64,000 bases of DNA from Nemopilema nomurai (taxonomy: Eukaryota; Cnidaria; Scyphozoa; Rhizostomeae; Rhizostomatidae): assembly GCA_003864495.1 (NCBI GenBank), contig ML133420.1:1868216-1932215 (forward strand), written 5' to 3'. Under the pieces are notes generated by a model. The model was not told the origin of the DNA. It worked only from the letters and a program-made list of their open reading frames with translations, and did not search any database. Each line of letters starts with the position of its first letter. Positions within the stretch are counted from its first letter, which is position 1. Position numbers and translations under genes: made by a program. This document shows positions 1-12,334 of this stretch, one piece after another.

Positions 1-3000
1 TCAGATTAGTGACTCAGTGAGCTTGTAGCTGTGAGAGCAGACGTTTTTTGAAGCTCTTCAGATTAGTGAATCAGTTGAGACTTGTAGCTGTGGAGCAGAC
101 GTGTTTTTTGAAGCTCTTCAGATTAGCGAATAAGTTGAGCTTGTAGCTGTGGAGAGCAGACGTTTTTTGAAGCTCTTCAGATTGTGTGAATAAGTTGAGC
201 TTGTAGCTGTGGAGAGCAGACGTGTTTTTTGAAGCTCTTCAGATTGGTGAAAGTTGAGATTTGTAGCTGTGAGAGCAGACGTTTTTGAAGCTCTTCAGAT
301 TAGTGAATAAGTTGAGGCTTGTAGCTGTGAAGAGCAGACGTTTTTGAAGCTCTTCAGATTGTGATAAGTTGAGGCTTGTAGCTGTGGAGAGCAGACGTGT
401 TTTTTGAAGCTCTTCAGATTAGTGAATCAGTTGAGGTTGTAGCTGTGGAGCAGACGTTTTTTGAAGCTCTTCAGATTAGTGAATAAGTTGAGGCTTGTAG
501 CTGGAGAGCAGACGTTTTTGAAGCTCTTCAGATTGGTGAATAAGTTGAGGCTTGTAGCTGTGGAGAGCAGACTTTTTTGAAGCTCTTCAGATTGGTGAAT
601 AAGTTGAGGCTTGTAGCTTGGAGAGCAGACGTGTTTTTTGAAGCTCTTCAGATTAGTGAATCAGTTGAGGACTTGTAGCTGTGGAGAGCAGACGTGTTTT
701 TTGAAGCTCTTCAGATTAGTGAATAAGTTGAGGCTTGTAGCTGTGAGAGCAGACGTTTTTGAAGCTCTTCAGATTGGTGAATAAGTTGAGGCTTGTAGCT
801 GTGGAGAGCAGACGTGTTTTTTGAAGCTCTTCAGATTGATGAATAAGTTGAGGCTTGTAGCTGTGGAGAGCAGACGTGTTTTTTGAAGCTCTTCAGATTA
901 GTGGATCAGTTGAGGCTTGTAGCTGTGAGAGCAGACGTTTTTGAAGCTCTTCAGATTGGTGAATAAGTTGAGGCTGTAGCTGTGGAGAGCAGACGTGTTT
1001 TTTGAAGCTCTTCAGATTAGTGAATCAGTTGAGGCTTGTAGCTGTGGGAGCAGACGTTTTTTTGAAGCTCTTCAGATTAGTGAATAAGTTGAGGCTTGTA
1101 GCTGTGAGAGCAGACGTTTTTGAAGCTCTTCAGATTGGTGAATAAGTTGAGGCTTGTAGCTGTGGAGAGCAGACGTTTTTTGAAGCTCTTCAGATTATGA
1201 ATAAGTTGAGGCTTGTAGCTGTGAAGAGCAGAAGTTTTTGAAGCTCTTCAAATTGGTGAATAAGTTGAGGCTTGTAGCTGTGAAGAGCAGACGTTTTTGA
1301 AGCTCTTCAGATTGGTGAATAAGTTGAGGCTTGTAGCTGTGGAGAGCAGACGTGTTTTTTGAAGCTCTTCAGATTGATGAATAAGTTGAGGCTTGTAGCT
1401 GTGGAGAGCAGACGTGTTTTTTGAAGCTCTTCAGATTAGTGGATCAGTTGAGGCTTGTAGCTGTGAGAGCAGACGTTTTTGAAGCTCTTCAGATTGGTGA
1501 ATAAGTTGAGGCTTGTAGCTGTGGAGAGCAGACGTGTTTTTGAAGCTCTTCAGATTAGTGAATCAGTTGAGGTTTGTAGCTGGGAGCAGACGTATTTTTT
1601 AAAGCTCTTCAGATTAGTGAATAAGTTGAGGCTTGTAGCTGTGAGAGCAGACGTTTTTGAAGCTCTTCAGATTAGTGAATAAGTTGAGGCTTGTAGCTGT
1701 GGAGAGCAGACGTTTTTTGAAGCTCTTCAGATTAGTGAATAAGTTGAGCTTGTAGCTGTGAGAGCAGACGTTTTTGAAGCTCTTCAGATTGGTGAATAAG
1801 TTGAGGCTTGTAGCTGTGGAGAGCAGACGTGTTTTTGAAGCTCTTCAGATTGGTGAATAAGTTAAGGCTTGTAGCTTTGGAGAGCAGACGTGTTTTTGAA
1901 GCTCTTCAGATTAGTGAATCAGTTGAGCTTGTAGCTGTGGAGACAGACTTGTTTTTTGAAGCTCTTCAGATTAGTGATCAGTTGAGGTTGTAGCTGTGGA
2001 GAGCAGACGTATTTTTTAAAGCTCTTCAGATTAGTGAATAAGTTGAGGCTTGTAGCTGTGAAGAGCAGACGTTTTTGAAGCTCTTCAGATTGGTGAATAA
2101 GTTGAGGCTTGTAGCTTTGGAGAGCAGACGTGCTTTTTGAAGCTCTTCAGATTAGTTAATCAGTTGAGACTTGTAGCTGTGGAGAGCAGACGTTTTTTGA
2201 AGCTCTTCAGATTAGTGGATCAGTTGAGGTCTGTAGCTGTGGAGAGCAGACTATGTTTGAAGCTCTTCAGATTAGTGAATCAGTTGAGGCTTGTAGCTGT
2301 TGAGAGCAGACGTGTTTTTTGAAGCTCTTCAGATTGATGAATAAGTTGAGGCTTGTAGCTGTGGAAGCAGACGTGTTTTTTGAAGCTCTTCAGATAAGTG
2401 GATCAGTTGAGGCTTGTAGCTGTTGAGAGCAGACGTGTTTTTTGAAGCTCTTCAGATTGATGAATAAGTTGAGGCTTATAGCTGTGAAGAGCAGACGTGT
2501 TTTTTGAAGCTCTTCAGATAAGTGGATCAGTTGAGATTTGTAGCTTTGGAGAGCAGACGTGCTTTTTGAAGCTCTTCAGATTAGTGAATAGGTTGAGGCT
2601 TGTAGCTGTGAAGAGCAGAAGTTTTTGAAGCTCTTCAGATTGGTGAATAAGTTGAGGCTTGTAGCTTTGGAGAGCAGACGTGTTTTTGAAGCTCTTCAGA
2701 CTAGTTAATCAGTTGAGACTTGTAGCTGTGGAGAGCAGACGTGTTTTTGAAGCTCTTCAGATTAGTGGATCAGTTGAGGTTTGTAGCTGTGGAGAGCAGA
2801 CGTATTTTTTAAAGCTCTTCAGATTAGTGAATAGGTTGAGGCTTGTAGCTGTGAAGAGCAGAAGTTTTTGAAGCTCTTCAGATTGGTGAATAAGTTGAGG
2901 CTTGTAGCTTTGGAGAGCAGACGTGCTTTTTGAAGCTCTTCAGATTAGTTAATCAGTTGAGACTTGTAGCTGTGGAGAGCAGACGTGTTTTTGAAGCTCT

Positions 3001-6000
3001 TCAGATTAGTGGATCAGTTGAGGTTTGTAGCTGTGGAGAGCAGACGTATTTTTTAAAGCTCTTCAGATTAGTGAATAAGTTGAGGCTTGTAGCTGTGAAG
3101 AGCAGACGTTTTTGAAGCTCTTCAGATTGGTGAATAAGTTGAGGCTTGTAGCTTTGGAGAGCAGACGTGCTTTTTGAAGCTCTTCAGATTAGTTAATCAG
3201 TTGAGACTTGTAGCTGTGGAGAGCAGACGTGTTTTTGAAGCTATTCAGATTAGTGGATCAGTTGAGGTTTGTAGCTGTGGAGAGCAGACGTTTTTGAAGC
3301 TCTTCAGATTGGTGAATAAGTTGAGGCTTGTAGCTGTGGAGAGCAGACGTGTTTTTTTAAGCTCTTCAGATTAGTGACTCAGTTGAGGCTTGTAGCTGTT
3401 GAGAGCAGACCTGTTTTTTGAAGCTCTTCAGATTAGTGAATCAGTTGAGACTTGTAGCTGTGGAGTGCAGACGTGTTTTTTGAAGCTCTTCAGATTAGCG
3501 AATAAGTTGACGCTGGTAGCTGTGGAGAGCAGACATGTTTTTTGAAGCTCTTCAGTTTGGTGAATAAGTTGAGGCTTGTAGCTGTGGAGAGCAGACGTGT
3601 TTTTTGAAGCTCTTCAGATTGGTGAGTAAGTTGAGATTTGTAGCTGTGAAGAGCAGACGTTTTTGAAGCTCTTCAGATTAGTGAATAAGTTGAGGCTTGT
3701 AGCTGTGAAGAGCAGACGTTTTTGAACCTCTTCAGATTGGTGAATAAGTTGAGGCTTGTATCTGTGGAGAGCAGACGTGTTTTTTGAAGCTCTTCAGATT
3801 AGTGAATCAGTTGAGGTTTGTAGCTGTGGGGAGCAAACGTATTTTTTAAAGCTCTTCAGATTAGTGAATAAGTTGAGGCTTGTAGCTGTGAAGAGCAGAC
3901 GTTTTTGAAGCTCTTCAGATTAGTGGATCAGTTGAGGCTTGTAGCTGTGAAGAGCAGACGTTTTTGAAGCTCTTCAGATTGGTGAATAAGTTGAGGCTTG
4001 TAGCTTTGGAGAGCAGACGTGCTTTTTGAAGCTCTTCAGATTAGTTAATCAGTTGAGGCTTGTAGCTGTGGAGAGCAGACGTGTTTTTTGAAGCTCTTCA
4101 GATTGATGAATAAGTTGAGGCTTGTAGCTGTGAAGAGCAGACATGTTGTTTGAAGCTCTTCAGATTGGTAAATAAGATGAGAGTTGTAGCAGTGGAGAGC
4201 AGACGTATTTTTTGAAGCTCTTCAGATTAGTGACTCAGTTGAGACTTGTAGCTGTGGAGAGCAGACGTGTTTTTTGAAGCTCTTCAGATTGGTGAATAAG
4301 TTGAGACTTGTAGCTGTGAAGAGCAGACGTTTTTGAAGCTCTTCAGATTGGGGAATAAGTTGAGGCTTGTAGCTGTGGAGAGCAGACGTGTTTTTTGAAG
4401 CTCTTCAGATAAGTGGATCAGTTGAGGCTTGTAGCTGTTGAGAGCAGACGTGTTTTTTGAAGCTCTTCAGATTGATGAATAAGTTGAGGCTTATAGCTGT
4501 GGAGAGCAGACGTGTTTTTTGAAGCTCTTCAGATAAGTGGATCAGTTGAGGCTTGTAGCTGTGAAGAGCAGACGTTTTTGAACCTCTTCAGATTGGTGAA
4601 TAAGTTGAGACTAGTAGCTGTGGAGAGCAGACGTGTTTTTTGAAGCTCTTCAGATTAGTGAATCAGTTGAGGTTTGTAGCTGTGGGGAGCAGACGTATTT
4701 TTTAAAGCTCTTCAGATTAGTGAATAAGTTGAGGCTTGTAGCTGTGAAGAGCAGACGTTTTTGAAGCTCTTCAGATTGGTGAATAAGTTGATGCTTGTAG
4801 CTGTGGAGAGCAGACGTATTTTTTAAAGCTCTTCAGTTTAGTGAATAAGTTGAGGCTTGTAGCTGTGAAGAGCAGACGTTTTTGAAGCTCTTCAGATTGG
4901 TGAATAAGTTGAGGCTTGTAGCTGTGGAGAGCAGACGTGTTTTTGAAGCTCTTCAGATTGGTGAATAAGTTGAGGCTTGTAGCTTTGGAGAGCAGACGTG
5001 TTTTTTGAAGCTCTTCAGATTAGTGAATCAGTTGAGACTTGTAGCTGTGGAGAACAGACTTGTTTTTTGAAGCTCTTCAGATTAGTGGATCAGTTGAGGT
5101 TTGTAGCTGTGGAGAGCAGACGTATTTTTTAAAGCTCTTCAGATTAGTGAATAAGTTGAGGCTTGTAGCTGTGAAGAGCAGACGTTTTTGAAGCTCTTCA
5201 GATTGGTGAATAAGTTGAGGCTTGTAGCTTTGGAGAGCAGACGTGCTTTTTGAAGCTCTTCAGATTAGTTAATCAGTTGAGACTTGTAGCTGTGGAGAGC
5301 AGACGTGTTTTTTGAAGCTCTTCAGATTAGTGGATCAGTTGAGGTCTGTAGCTGTGGAGAGCAGACTATGTTTTGAAGCTCTTCAGATTAGTGAATCAGT
5401 TGAGGCTTGTAGCTGTTGAGAGCAGACGTGTTTTTTGAAGCTCTTCAGATTGATGAATAAGTTGAGGCTTGTAGCTGTGGAGAGCAGACGTGTTTTTTGA
5501 AGCTCTTCAGATAAGTGGATCAGTTGAGGCTTGTAGCTGTTGAGAGCAGACGTGTTTTTTGAAGCTCTTCAGATTGATGAATAAGTTGAGGCTTATAGCT
5601 GTGAAGAGCAGACGTGTTTTTTGAAGCTCTTCAGATAAGTGGATCAGTTGAGATTTGTAGCTTTGGAGAGCAGACGTGCTTTTTGAAGCTCTTCAGATTA
5701 GTGAATAGGTTGAGGCTTGTAGCTGTGAAGAGCAGAAGTTTTTGAAGCTCTTCAGATTGGTGAATAAGTTGAGGCTTGTAGCTTTGGAGAGCAGACGTGC
5801 TTTTTGAAGCTCTTCAGACTAGTTAATCAGTTGAGACTTGTAGCTGTGGAGAGCAGACGTGTTTTTGAAGCTCTTCAGATTAGTGGATCAGTTGAGGTTT
5901 GTAGCTGTGGAGAGCAGACGTATTTTTTAAAGCTCTTCAGATTAGTGAATAGGTTGAGGCTTGTAGCTGTGAAGAGCAGAAGTTTTTGAAGCTCTTCAGA

Positions 6001-7123
6001 TTGGTGAATAAGTTGAGGCTTGTAGCTTTGGAGAGCAGACGTGCTTTTTGAAGCTCTTCAGATTAGTTAATCAGTTGAGACTTGTAGCTGTGGAGAGCAG
6101 ACGTGTTTTTGAAGCTCTTCAGATTAGTGGATCAGTTGAGGTTTGTAGCTGTGGAGAGCAGACGTATTTTTTAAAGCTCTTCAGATTAGTGAATAAGTTG
6201 AGGCTTGTAGCTGTGAAGAGCAGACGTTTTTGAAGCTCTTCAGTTTGGTGAATAAGTTGAGGCTTGTAGCTGTGGAGAGCAGACGTGTTTTTTGAAGCTC
6301 TTCAGATTGGTGAGTAAGTTGAGATTTGTAGCTGTGAAGAGCAGACGTTTTTGAAGCTCTTCAGATTAGTGAATAAGTTGAGGCTTGTAGCTGTGAAGAG
6401 CAGACGTTTTTGAACCTCTTCAGATTGGTGAATAAGTTGAGGCTTGTATCTGTGGAGAGCAGACGTGTTTTTTGAAGCTCTTCAGATTAGTGAATCAGTT
6501 GAGGTTTGTAGCTGTGGGGAGCAAACGTATTTTTTAAAGCTCTTCAGATTAGTGAATAAGTTGAGGCTTGTAGCTGTGAAGAGCAGACGTTTTTGAAGCT
6601 CTTCAGATTAGTGGATCAGTTGAGGCTTGTAGCTGTGAAGAGCAGACGTTTTTGAAGCTCTTCAGATTGGTGAATAAGTTGAGGCTTGTAGCTTTGGAGA
6701 GCAGACGTGCTTTTTGAAGCTCTTCAGATTAGTTAATCAGTTGAGGCTTGTAGCTGTGGAGAGCAGACGTGTTTTTTGAAGCTCTTCAGATTGATGAATA
6801 AGTTGAGGCTTGTAGCTGTGAAGAGCAGACATGTTGTTTGAAGCTCTTCAGATTGGTAAATAAGATGAGAGTTGTAGCAGTGGAGAGCAGACGTATTTTT
6901 GAAGCTCTTCAGATTATGAATAAGTTGAGGCTTGTAGCTGTGGAGAGCAGACGTGTTTTTTGAAGCTCTTCAGATTGGTGAATAAGTTGAGACTGTAGCT
7001 GTGGAAGCAGACGTTTTTGAAGCTCTTCAGATTGGGGAATAAGTTGAGGCTTGTAGCTGTGGAGAGCAGACGTGTTTTTTGAAGCTCTTCAGATTGATGA
7101 ATAAGTTGAGGCTTGTAGCTGTG
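1..7123. repeat. 59-62 bp satellite array, left block
   Basis: Continuous head-to-tail minisatellite of about 117 monomers. The consensus unit reads roughly GTAGCTGTGGAGAGCAGACG, then TGTTTTTTGAAGCTCTTCAG, then ATTAGTGAATAAGTTGAGGC and TT (62 bp). Variants with CGTTTTTGAAG instead of CGTGTTTTTTGAAG are 59 bp. The array begins before the window. In monomers with TGAAGAGC, this octamer is the exact reverse complement of GCTCTTCA downstream, so each such unit can fold into an 8-bp hairpin with a 13-nt loop. Larger blocks are duplicated: a run with AGTTTGG and GAACCTCTTC variants at about 3545-4200 recurs at about 6241-6885, and 2690-3115 recurs at about 5815-6240. Short open frames across two or three monomers are not conserved as protein because the period is not a multiple of three. 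Confidence 0.97.
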
Positions 7124-7195
7124 TACCCTGCGTCACAGACCAAAAACTTCTGTGAAGTGTATGGTCTGTGCGCTACGGGCGATTCTCTTGTCCGG
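7115..7195. repeat. 9-bp target duplication and left TIR of the helicase element
   Basis: The satellite stops in mid-monomer at GTAGCTGTG (7115-7123) and a unique sequence begins with TACCCTGCGTCACAG. The 72 bases 7124-7195 match the reverse complement of 15161-15232 with only two mismatches (third base C/G, and one T/C near base 28). Within the TIR, CACAGACC and GGTCTGTG form a further internal inverted repeat, a possible transposase-binding palindrome. Confidence 0.95.
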
Positions 7196-7284
7196 CGAAG
7201 AGATAATTAATGCCATAATTATTCAATTTATGCGTTCAGTTCTCTGCTTGAGAACGAGATTTTTCAAACGCTGTTAAATTTGTA

Positions 7285-9102
7285 ATGGCGGATGACGTTT
7301 GTGTATTGTGCAACCTCAAACTTGAAAATTCGACGGATCGAAATTTAGTTGATTGTAGCACGCGAAAGCTTTGTATAAGAAAATAAATCAATGATCTCCC
7401 ATTCAAAGTACCAATAGATCGTAGCAAATATGTTTGTAAGCGGTGTTTGTGGCTGCTGACTAAACGCAGCAAAGCAGTGGAAAAATTGTTACAAACAGAG
7501 AGAGAAATTCGAAATCTGTATACAGAGAATTGTCCAACCAGTGCCATTATTACTACACCGGTTTATACGAGCGGCAAACTTACTATTAAATCTCCCTTTC
7601 TGGATACTCGAAATATTCGTCCAAGTTTGCCTTTGCCTTTGGGTGATCCTTCTGGCGATCCTGTCATCGAGCCATCTAGCACTTCACAAAAGGAGGCTTT
7701 TGAACCGCTTATCTCCTCGACACCAAAGAGCAAGTCAACAAGAAAGCGGCCTCAAGTACAGCCAGATGACATTGACGTGTTTGAAAGATCAACGGAGAAA
7801 AATTTCAAAAGTTGTCACCCAGAGGGCAAAGATTGTACTGCTGTTCTCACAATTAAGTGGCCAAGCTGTGAGCGGTCAAAGAATCTGAGTGCAGATTTGC
7901 ACCAAATTGCAAAAAAGATCCTCAGAGGTCGTTATGACAAAATAGCTGCCGCAGTTTGGAGGCATGATGCTCTCAGAAAGCACATAGTTGCCATATTCTC
8001 TAAAGAGATTAACAGAGAATGTGAACGGATGTGCCAATTAAAGCCAGAACCAAGCATATTGAGGATGTCATCAAAAGACGACATGCTGGCATTTTCATTT
8101 AAAAAGGTTGACAAAGAATTGAGTGCCAAAGCCCCTCTTCTAAGAACTGTGCTCATGGCAGCCACCTTACGCCGTTCAAAATCACCAGACATTAATGGTA
8201 GATGGTTGCCTATTGTTTCAACTGCTGCTGCAGTTTGCTTAAAGGGAAGAAGTAAATTCCTTACAGCTGTGCAACTTCTTATCTCAACAATTGTCCAGCA
8301 CTCTTCTTACTCTGTAAGTAAAATTGTTTGGCATGAGGTTCATTGATACTGCTAATAGTTGCTGCAAGTAGTTTACAAAATAATCCTGTCTTTACTTTGG
8401 TTGTATTTTTCCAATTTCTAACTTAATGCTTATTCAAGATTTTTCTTAAGGGAAAGTAAAATATTTACATATGTCCACCCATCAGCTTTGGCTTTTTGCC
8501 AATAGGTCTTTTTCGGCTTTGATTTTCATTAATTTGTTCTTTTTAAAGCTTACACTACATATTTGTAGGATTTCTTGAATTTCTTTCTTCAGCAAAAAAT
8601 TGCATCAAAAACAAAGGCATGCAAGGCAAAAAGCCACAATTCCTGTAACACTTGTTACTTTTTGGATAAAAAGATTGTGAAACATAGGTAGCATTTGTTA
8701 ATTTTATATTATATAAAATTGGATGGAAACAACATTCAAGGAACAGTTATTCTTCTAGAATGCTGTGCTTCGATTGCAGACACTATGTCTCATGGTTTCA
8801 CACAAATATTTTAATCGGAAATTGGATGAATTTGGACATGACCATGACAAGGCCATCAAGCAGAAAATTGAAAACAAAGTCAATGCAATAAAGCAAAAAG
8901 TCGAAGGTATGTTGTCCTTTGGGCCTACTCTACAATTTTTTTCATACTGCACAAAGAGGTGGATCCAGAAGTAGAAACTGGGTAGGGTCATCACAGAAAA
9001 TAGACTCTCATTTTCCTCGTGCAGTATTTTCCTTATGTGTAGTTTTACTCACAGGATGTAAACATAAGGCATGTTAAAAGGTATTCTGACATGCTTGAAA
9101 CT

Positions 9103-9153
<51 letters not shown>

Positions 9154-12100
9154 GTTGCTAAGGAAGAACAGCCTCCTTCATTTCAGCTGGTGGTGTTCCT
9201 ACCCAACATGTCATTGATGATGCTGGACGGAAAATTTGTTTTGACAATATAGACTGGCATACCAATGTTCATCACATGACATCTGAACACCAAAATTAAG
9301 ACACACATTACACTGTCAAAATGGCAACTGAAAATCGAGTGGGTGGATTCAACATACCAGATGAAAAGCCTAAAGCATGTGTTTTGGAATTAGAGAACTC
9401 ATCATTTCTGCCAAGCTATTTAGATCATGTGCTTCAGCAAAAGCATTACATTTACTTAGTTGCAAGAATAATAACAGAGTATGTCCCATGTCTACAGTTT
9501 CTTCAGAAATCTGTACCAAAGCACATTCCTCACCCATATAGCAATGAGATGGCACAGCAGACCAACACTGTAAGTATATTTTTTGTTCATACCTTAAGTT
9601 CTATCCACATTTTGTTTTATAGCTTTGAGTGAGCTGGCATGGATCTTGTCACATTTTTGTGGTGACCAAAACAGCAAATTTCACAAGAAAATGCTTTATA
9701 AACTTTGATGCCTGCCACTGAATAAGTCTTTGAACACTGACATCAATTTCCAAGGTCAAAATCAATCATTCCCCTCTCCTCACAGACCAATGTTTGTTTA
9801 CTATCAACGGGTTAGGAGGGGAAGGGGGCAGAAGTGGCAATTTTTTTCGATGACAGAAATGAAAGATATCAAATGCAGCGTAAATTGCAGGGTGTTCCAG
9901 GTACTTTTGGCAGGCATTTGGTATCATGTTAGAATGTAAACTTTTCTGCATGAAAGTTTAATTCAAATTTAACTTTCTCACAAAATATAACATGCCCCTT
10001 AATATCTTATGCAACCCCAGAAATAGAATTACCTTTTGTACCTGGCTGTGTCACTCACAACATATACAAAAAACACAAATATGCCATCAATAGTTCATAA
10101 ATGAGCATAAATTTATTCCAAGTTATGGATGTAAAATTTACCATTTTTATTATTTTTTCTAAAAAGACATTCCTTGGAGTCATTTATGAAAACGAGAATT
10201 CTTCAGAGGGCATTGTTAAAGTCCTACAAGATTTACAGCAGTACCAGCCTGCCTGTGGAGAAGGAGAGGAAAGAATGTATGGCACCCAAGGCATCCAAGC
10301 TGACCAACTAAGTGTTGAAAGAGCTAATAATGCATTGCTCCAGCTCTCTAATGCTTTTACCCCAGAAGAGCGATTTGATGGCATGCACCTAGAAATAGCT
10401 GACTTTCATTCCTCTATCAAATTTCTACAGGTTTGTATAGACTGGACCATAAAATCCTTCCCAAGAAACAAAACTAATAAAAAAAGAACACAAAACTAAG
10501 AAAAAAGGAACACAAAACTAAGAAAAAAGGAACCAGAAAGGGGGTGCTAGGATAAAATAGCATTAATTTGAATTGCCAAAGTACAGCTGAGAACAACATT
10601 ATTTTCAAATATATTTGGTACACTTTTGACAAATTTTGATCATGAAACATAGAAAGTGCTACCTGCTGTTTCAGCATAGCCATATTTAATTGGATTTAAT
10701 TCATTTCGGAAATATAAGGAAGTGGTTTCCTTGTGCATTTTTCAGAATTTTTCCTATTTTTTGTAGATTTTAATAATATGTTAGTAGTGTTAGTCTTGTG
10801 TATTGAAATTTAAATCATCTGCAAATCGAATAAAAACCAGATAACAAGTAGTTCATCTAGTTGTGATTATCAGCTAGTTATGAAATATTTTCCATTTGAA
10901 GAGTTTGCACAATGATTATGTGCAAAAACACAGTTCATTTGAGTCAAGCCTCCAGTACACAATGTTGTCAGAAACCCTATAATGACAGGCAATGTGCAGA
11001 AAAGGAACTATTAAATCAGAAATTTGAAAAGTTTTGGTTATTAACAGTTCAGTTTTAGATGATATTTAAAATGTTTATCTTATTGAAATTGGCTTTTTTA
11101 GGTTGCATTTGACAAATTCTATCATGTAACTGCAACTGGAGACAAATGCACCTTATGCAGTGATAGAACGCTGATTAACAGGCGCAATGTGGTAACAGAA
11201 GTAAAAAGGAGGGTAAATGCGTGCAAAAATTTCTTTGATCTTTCATTGGATGCTCGTATTATTGCAGCAACAATGCATGTTCTGAATATGAACAGTAAAA
11301 ACGACATCCCACCTGATTCTGTTTTGCCTGACAGTCTTGAAAATGCCAGCCTTAATGACCAAAGAGAATTCATTTTTGAAATTGCTCACAAGGTTGTAGA
11401 CACTTTCATCTTAAACATGAAAAGATCAGCCGCTCTCTTTGAAAATCAAATTAATGTTGAGGAACCTATACCTACCAATAAGAAGCAAACAGTCACAACA
11501 GAAGATGGAAGGTTTAGGTGTAGATGGCTGGGATGTAAAAATACCTATAAGGTGTGTGGTAAAAGGAAGGCAGAACATGAACTCAAAGCACATGGACTGA
11601 AACCAGCATTGGAAACTTGTTTAAGCAAAACTGAACAGGCAAATGATGTTATGTTAAACTACCAATGTGCATTCATGGAGTATGGGATGATTCTCAGAAA
11701 TTTTCATGATGCAGTTTCAGAGGGAGATGGCTCAAGGATTGTTCGCACTTGGAAGTTCATTCTTCCATTTTTGAAGGCTGATGGATCATCAAGTAAAAAG
11801 TATGCTCTAGAGGGTTTCAACTTTCTTTGTCAGGTTAATGCACTTTTGTCAAAGAAGGATGCCCATCTTTTAATCTGGAATAGAAGTGTAAAAAACAGAA
11901 ATGGTCCAGGTGGTAATATTCCCCTTGATCTTGCACTTGAGCACTACATTAGAGTTATGAAACTTGTTATGAGGAAGCTTGGTGCAAATGCTACAAACAA
12001 GTCTATTCTAGATAGATACTCAAAAGCATTGGTCACCAACAAGAAAATAATGGACAATTTTGACCATATGTCTTGGATAATCAAAAGATCTGGAAAGCAT

Positions 12101-12301
12101 ATCACTAAAGCAACCACTGTGGATTTGGACAAAATTGTTAACCAGTTAGTATCTTCAAATGCCTTCTCAGAAACAGAAAGCCGAAAGTATAAACACTTTT
12201 GTGACATTAACAGTAGTATTATAAGTGACTTTGACTCAAGAGTTTTATTCAAGTGGATCAATGATCACAAGAAAAAGATTCATTTAAATAAATGTGTCTA
12301 A
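7285..12301 (+). pseudogene. DUF6589-type transposase, five exons, two in-frame stops
   Basis: Predicted exons 7285-8313, 8780-8906, 9187-9569, 10167-10430 and 11102-12301 join in consistent phase through GT..AG introns and give about 1000 codons. The N-terminus has a CVLC...CKRC zinc-binding-type domain. The middle has a conserved FDNID segment (exon 3) and QADQL (exon 4). The last exon has a C2H2-like finger (CRWLGC...H-x4-H) and the strongly DUF6589-like run of WNR, GPGGNIPLDLALEH. Acidic residues in FDNID, ADQL and LEH are candidates for a DDE triad (inference). In-frame stops lie at 7384-7386 (codon 34) and 9297-9299 (in SEHQN-stop-DTHY). The rest of the frame is open, so inactivation is recent or the stops are sequence errors. 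A homologous, more divergent gene lies at 58363-62831. Confidence 0.8.
9105..9154. repeat. (TA)n microsatellite
   Basis: A nearly pure TA dinucleotide run of about 50 bp in the second intron of the DUF6589-type gene, with one G interruption near its end. Confidence 0.95.
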
Positions 12302-12334
12302 TATAAACTGTTTATGTTAAAAAAAATTCATCAG

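Noticed and set aside
1479..3374. Repeated open frames encoding MKLFRLVN-type peptides in the satellite
   Set aside because: They arise from translating a 59-62 bp repeat, change frame every one to three monomers, and have no start, splice or codon-conservation signal.
1..7123. CRISPR-like regular repeat array
   Set aside because: Monomers are contiguous and alike throughout with no unique spacers, and the sequence is eukaryotic.
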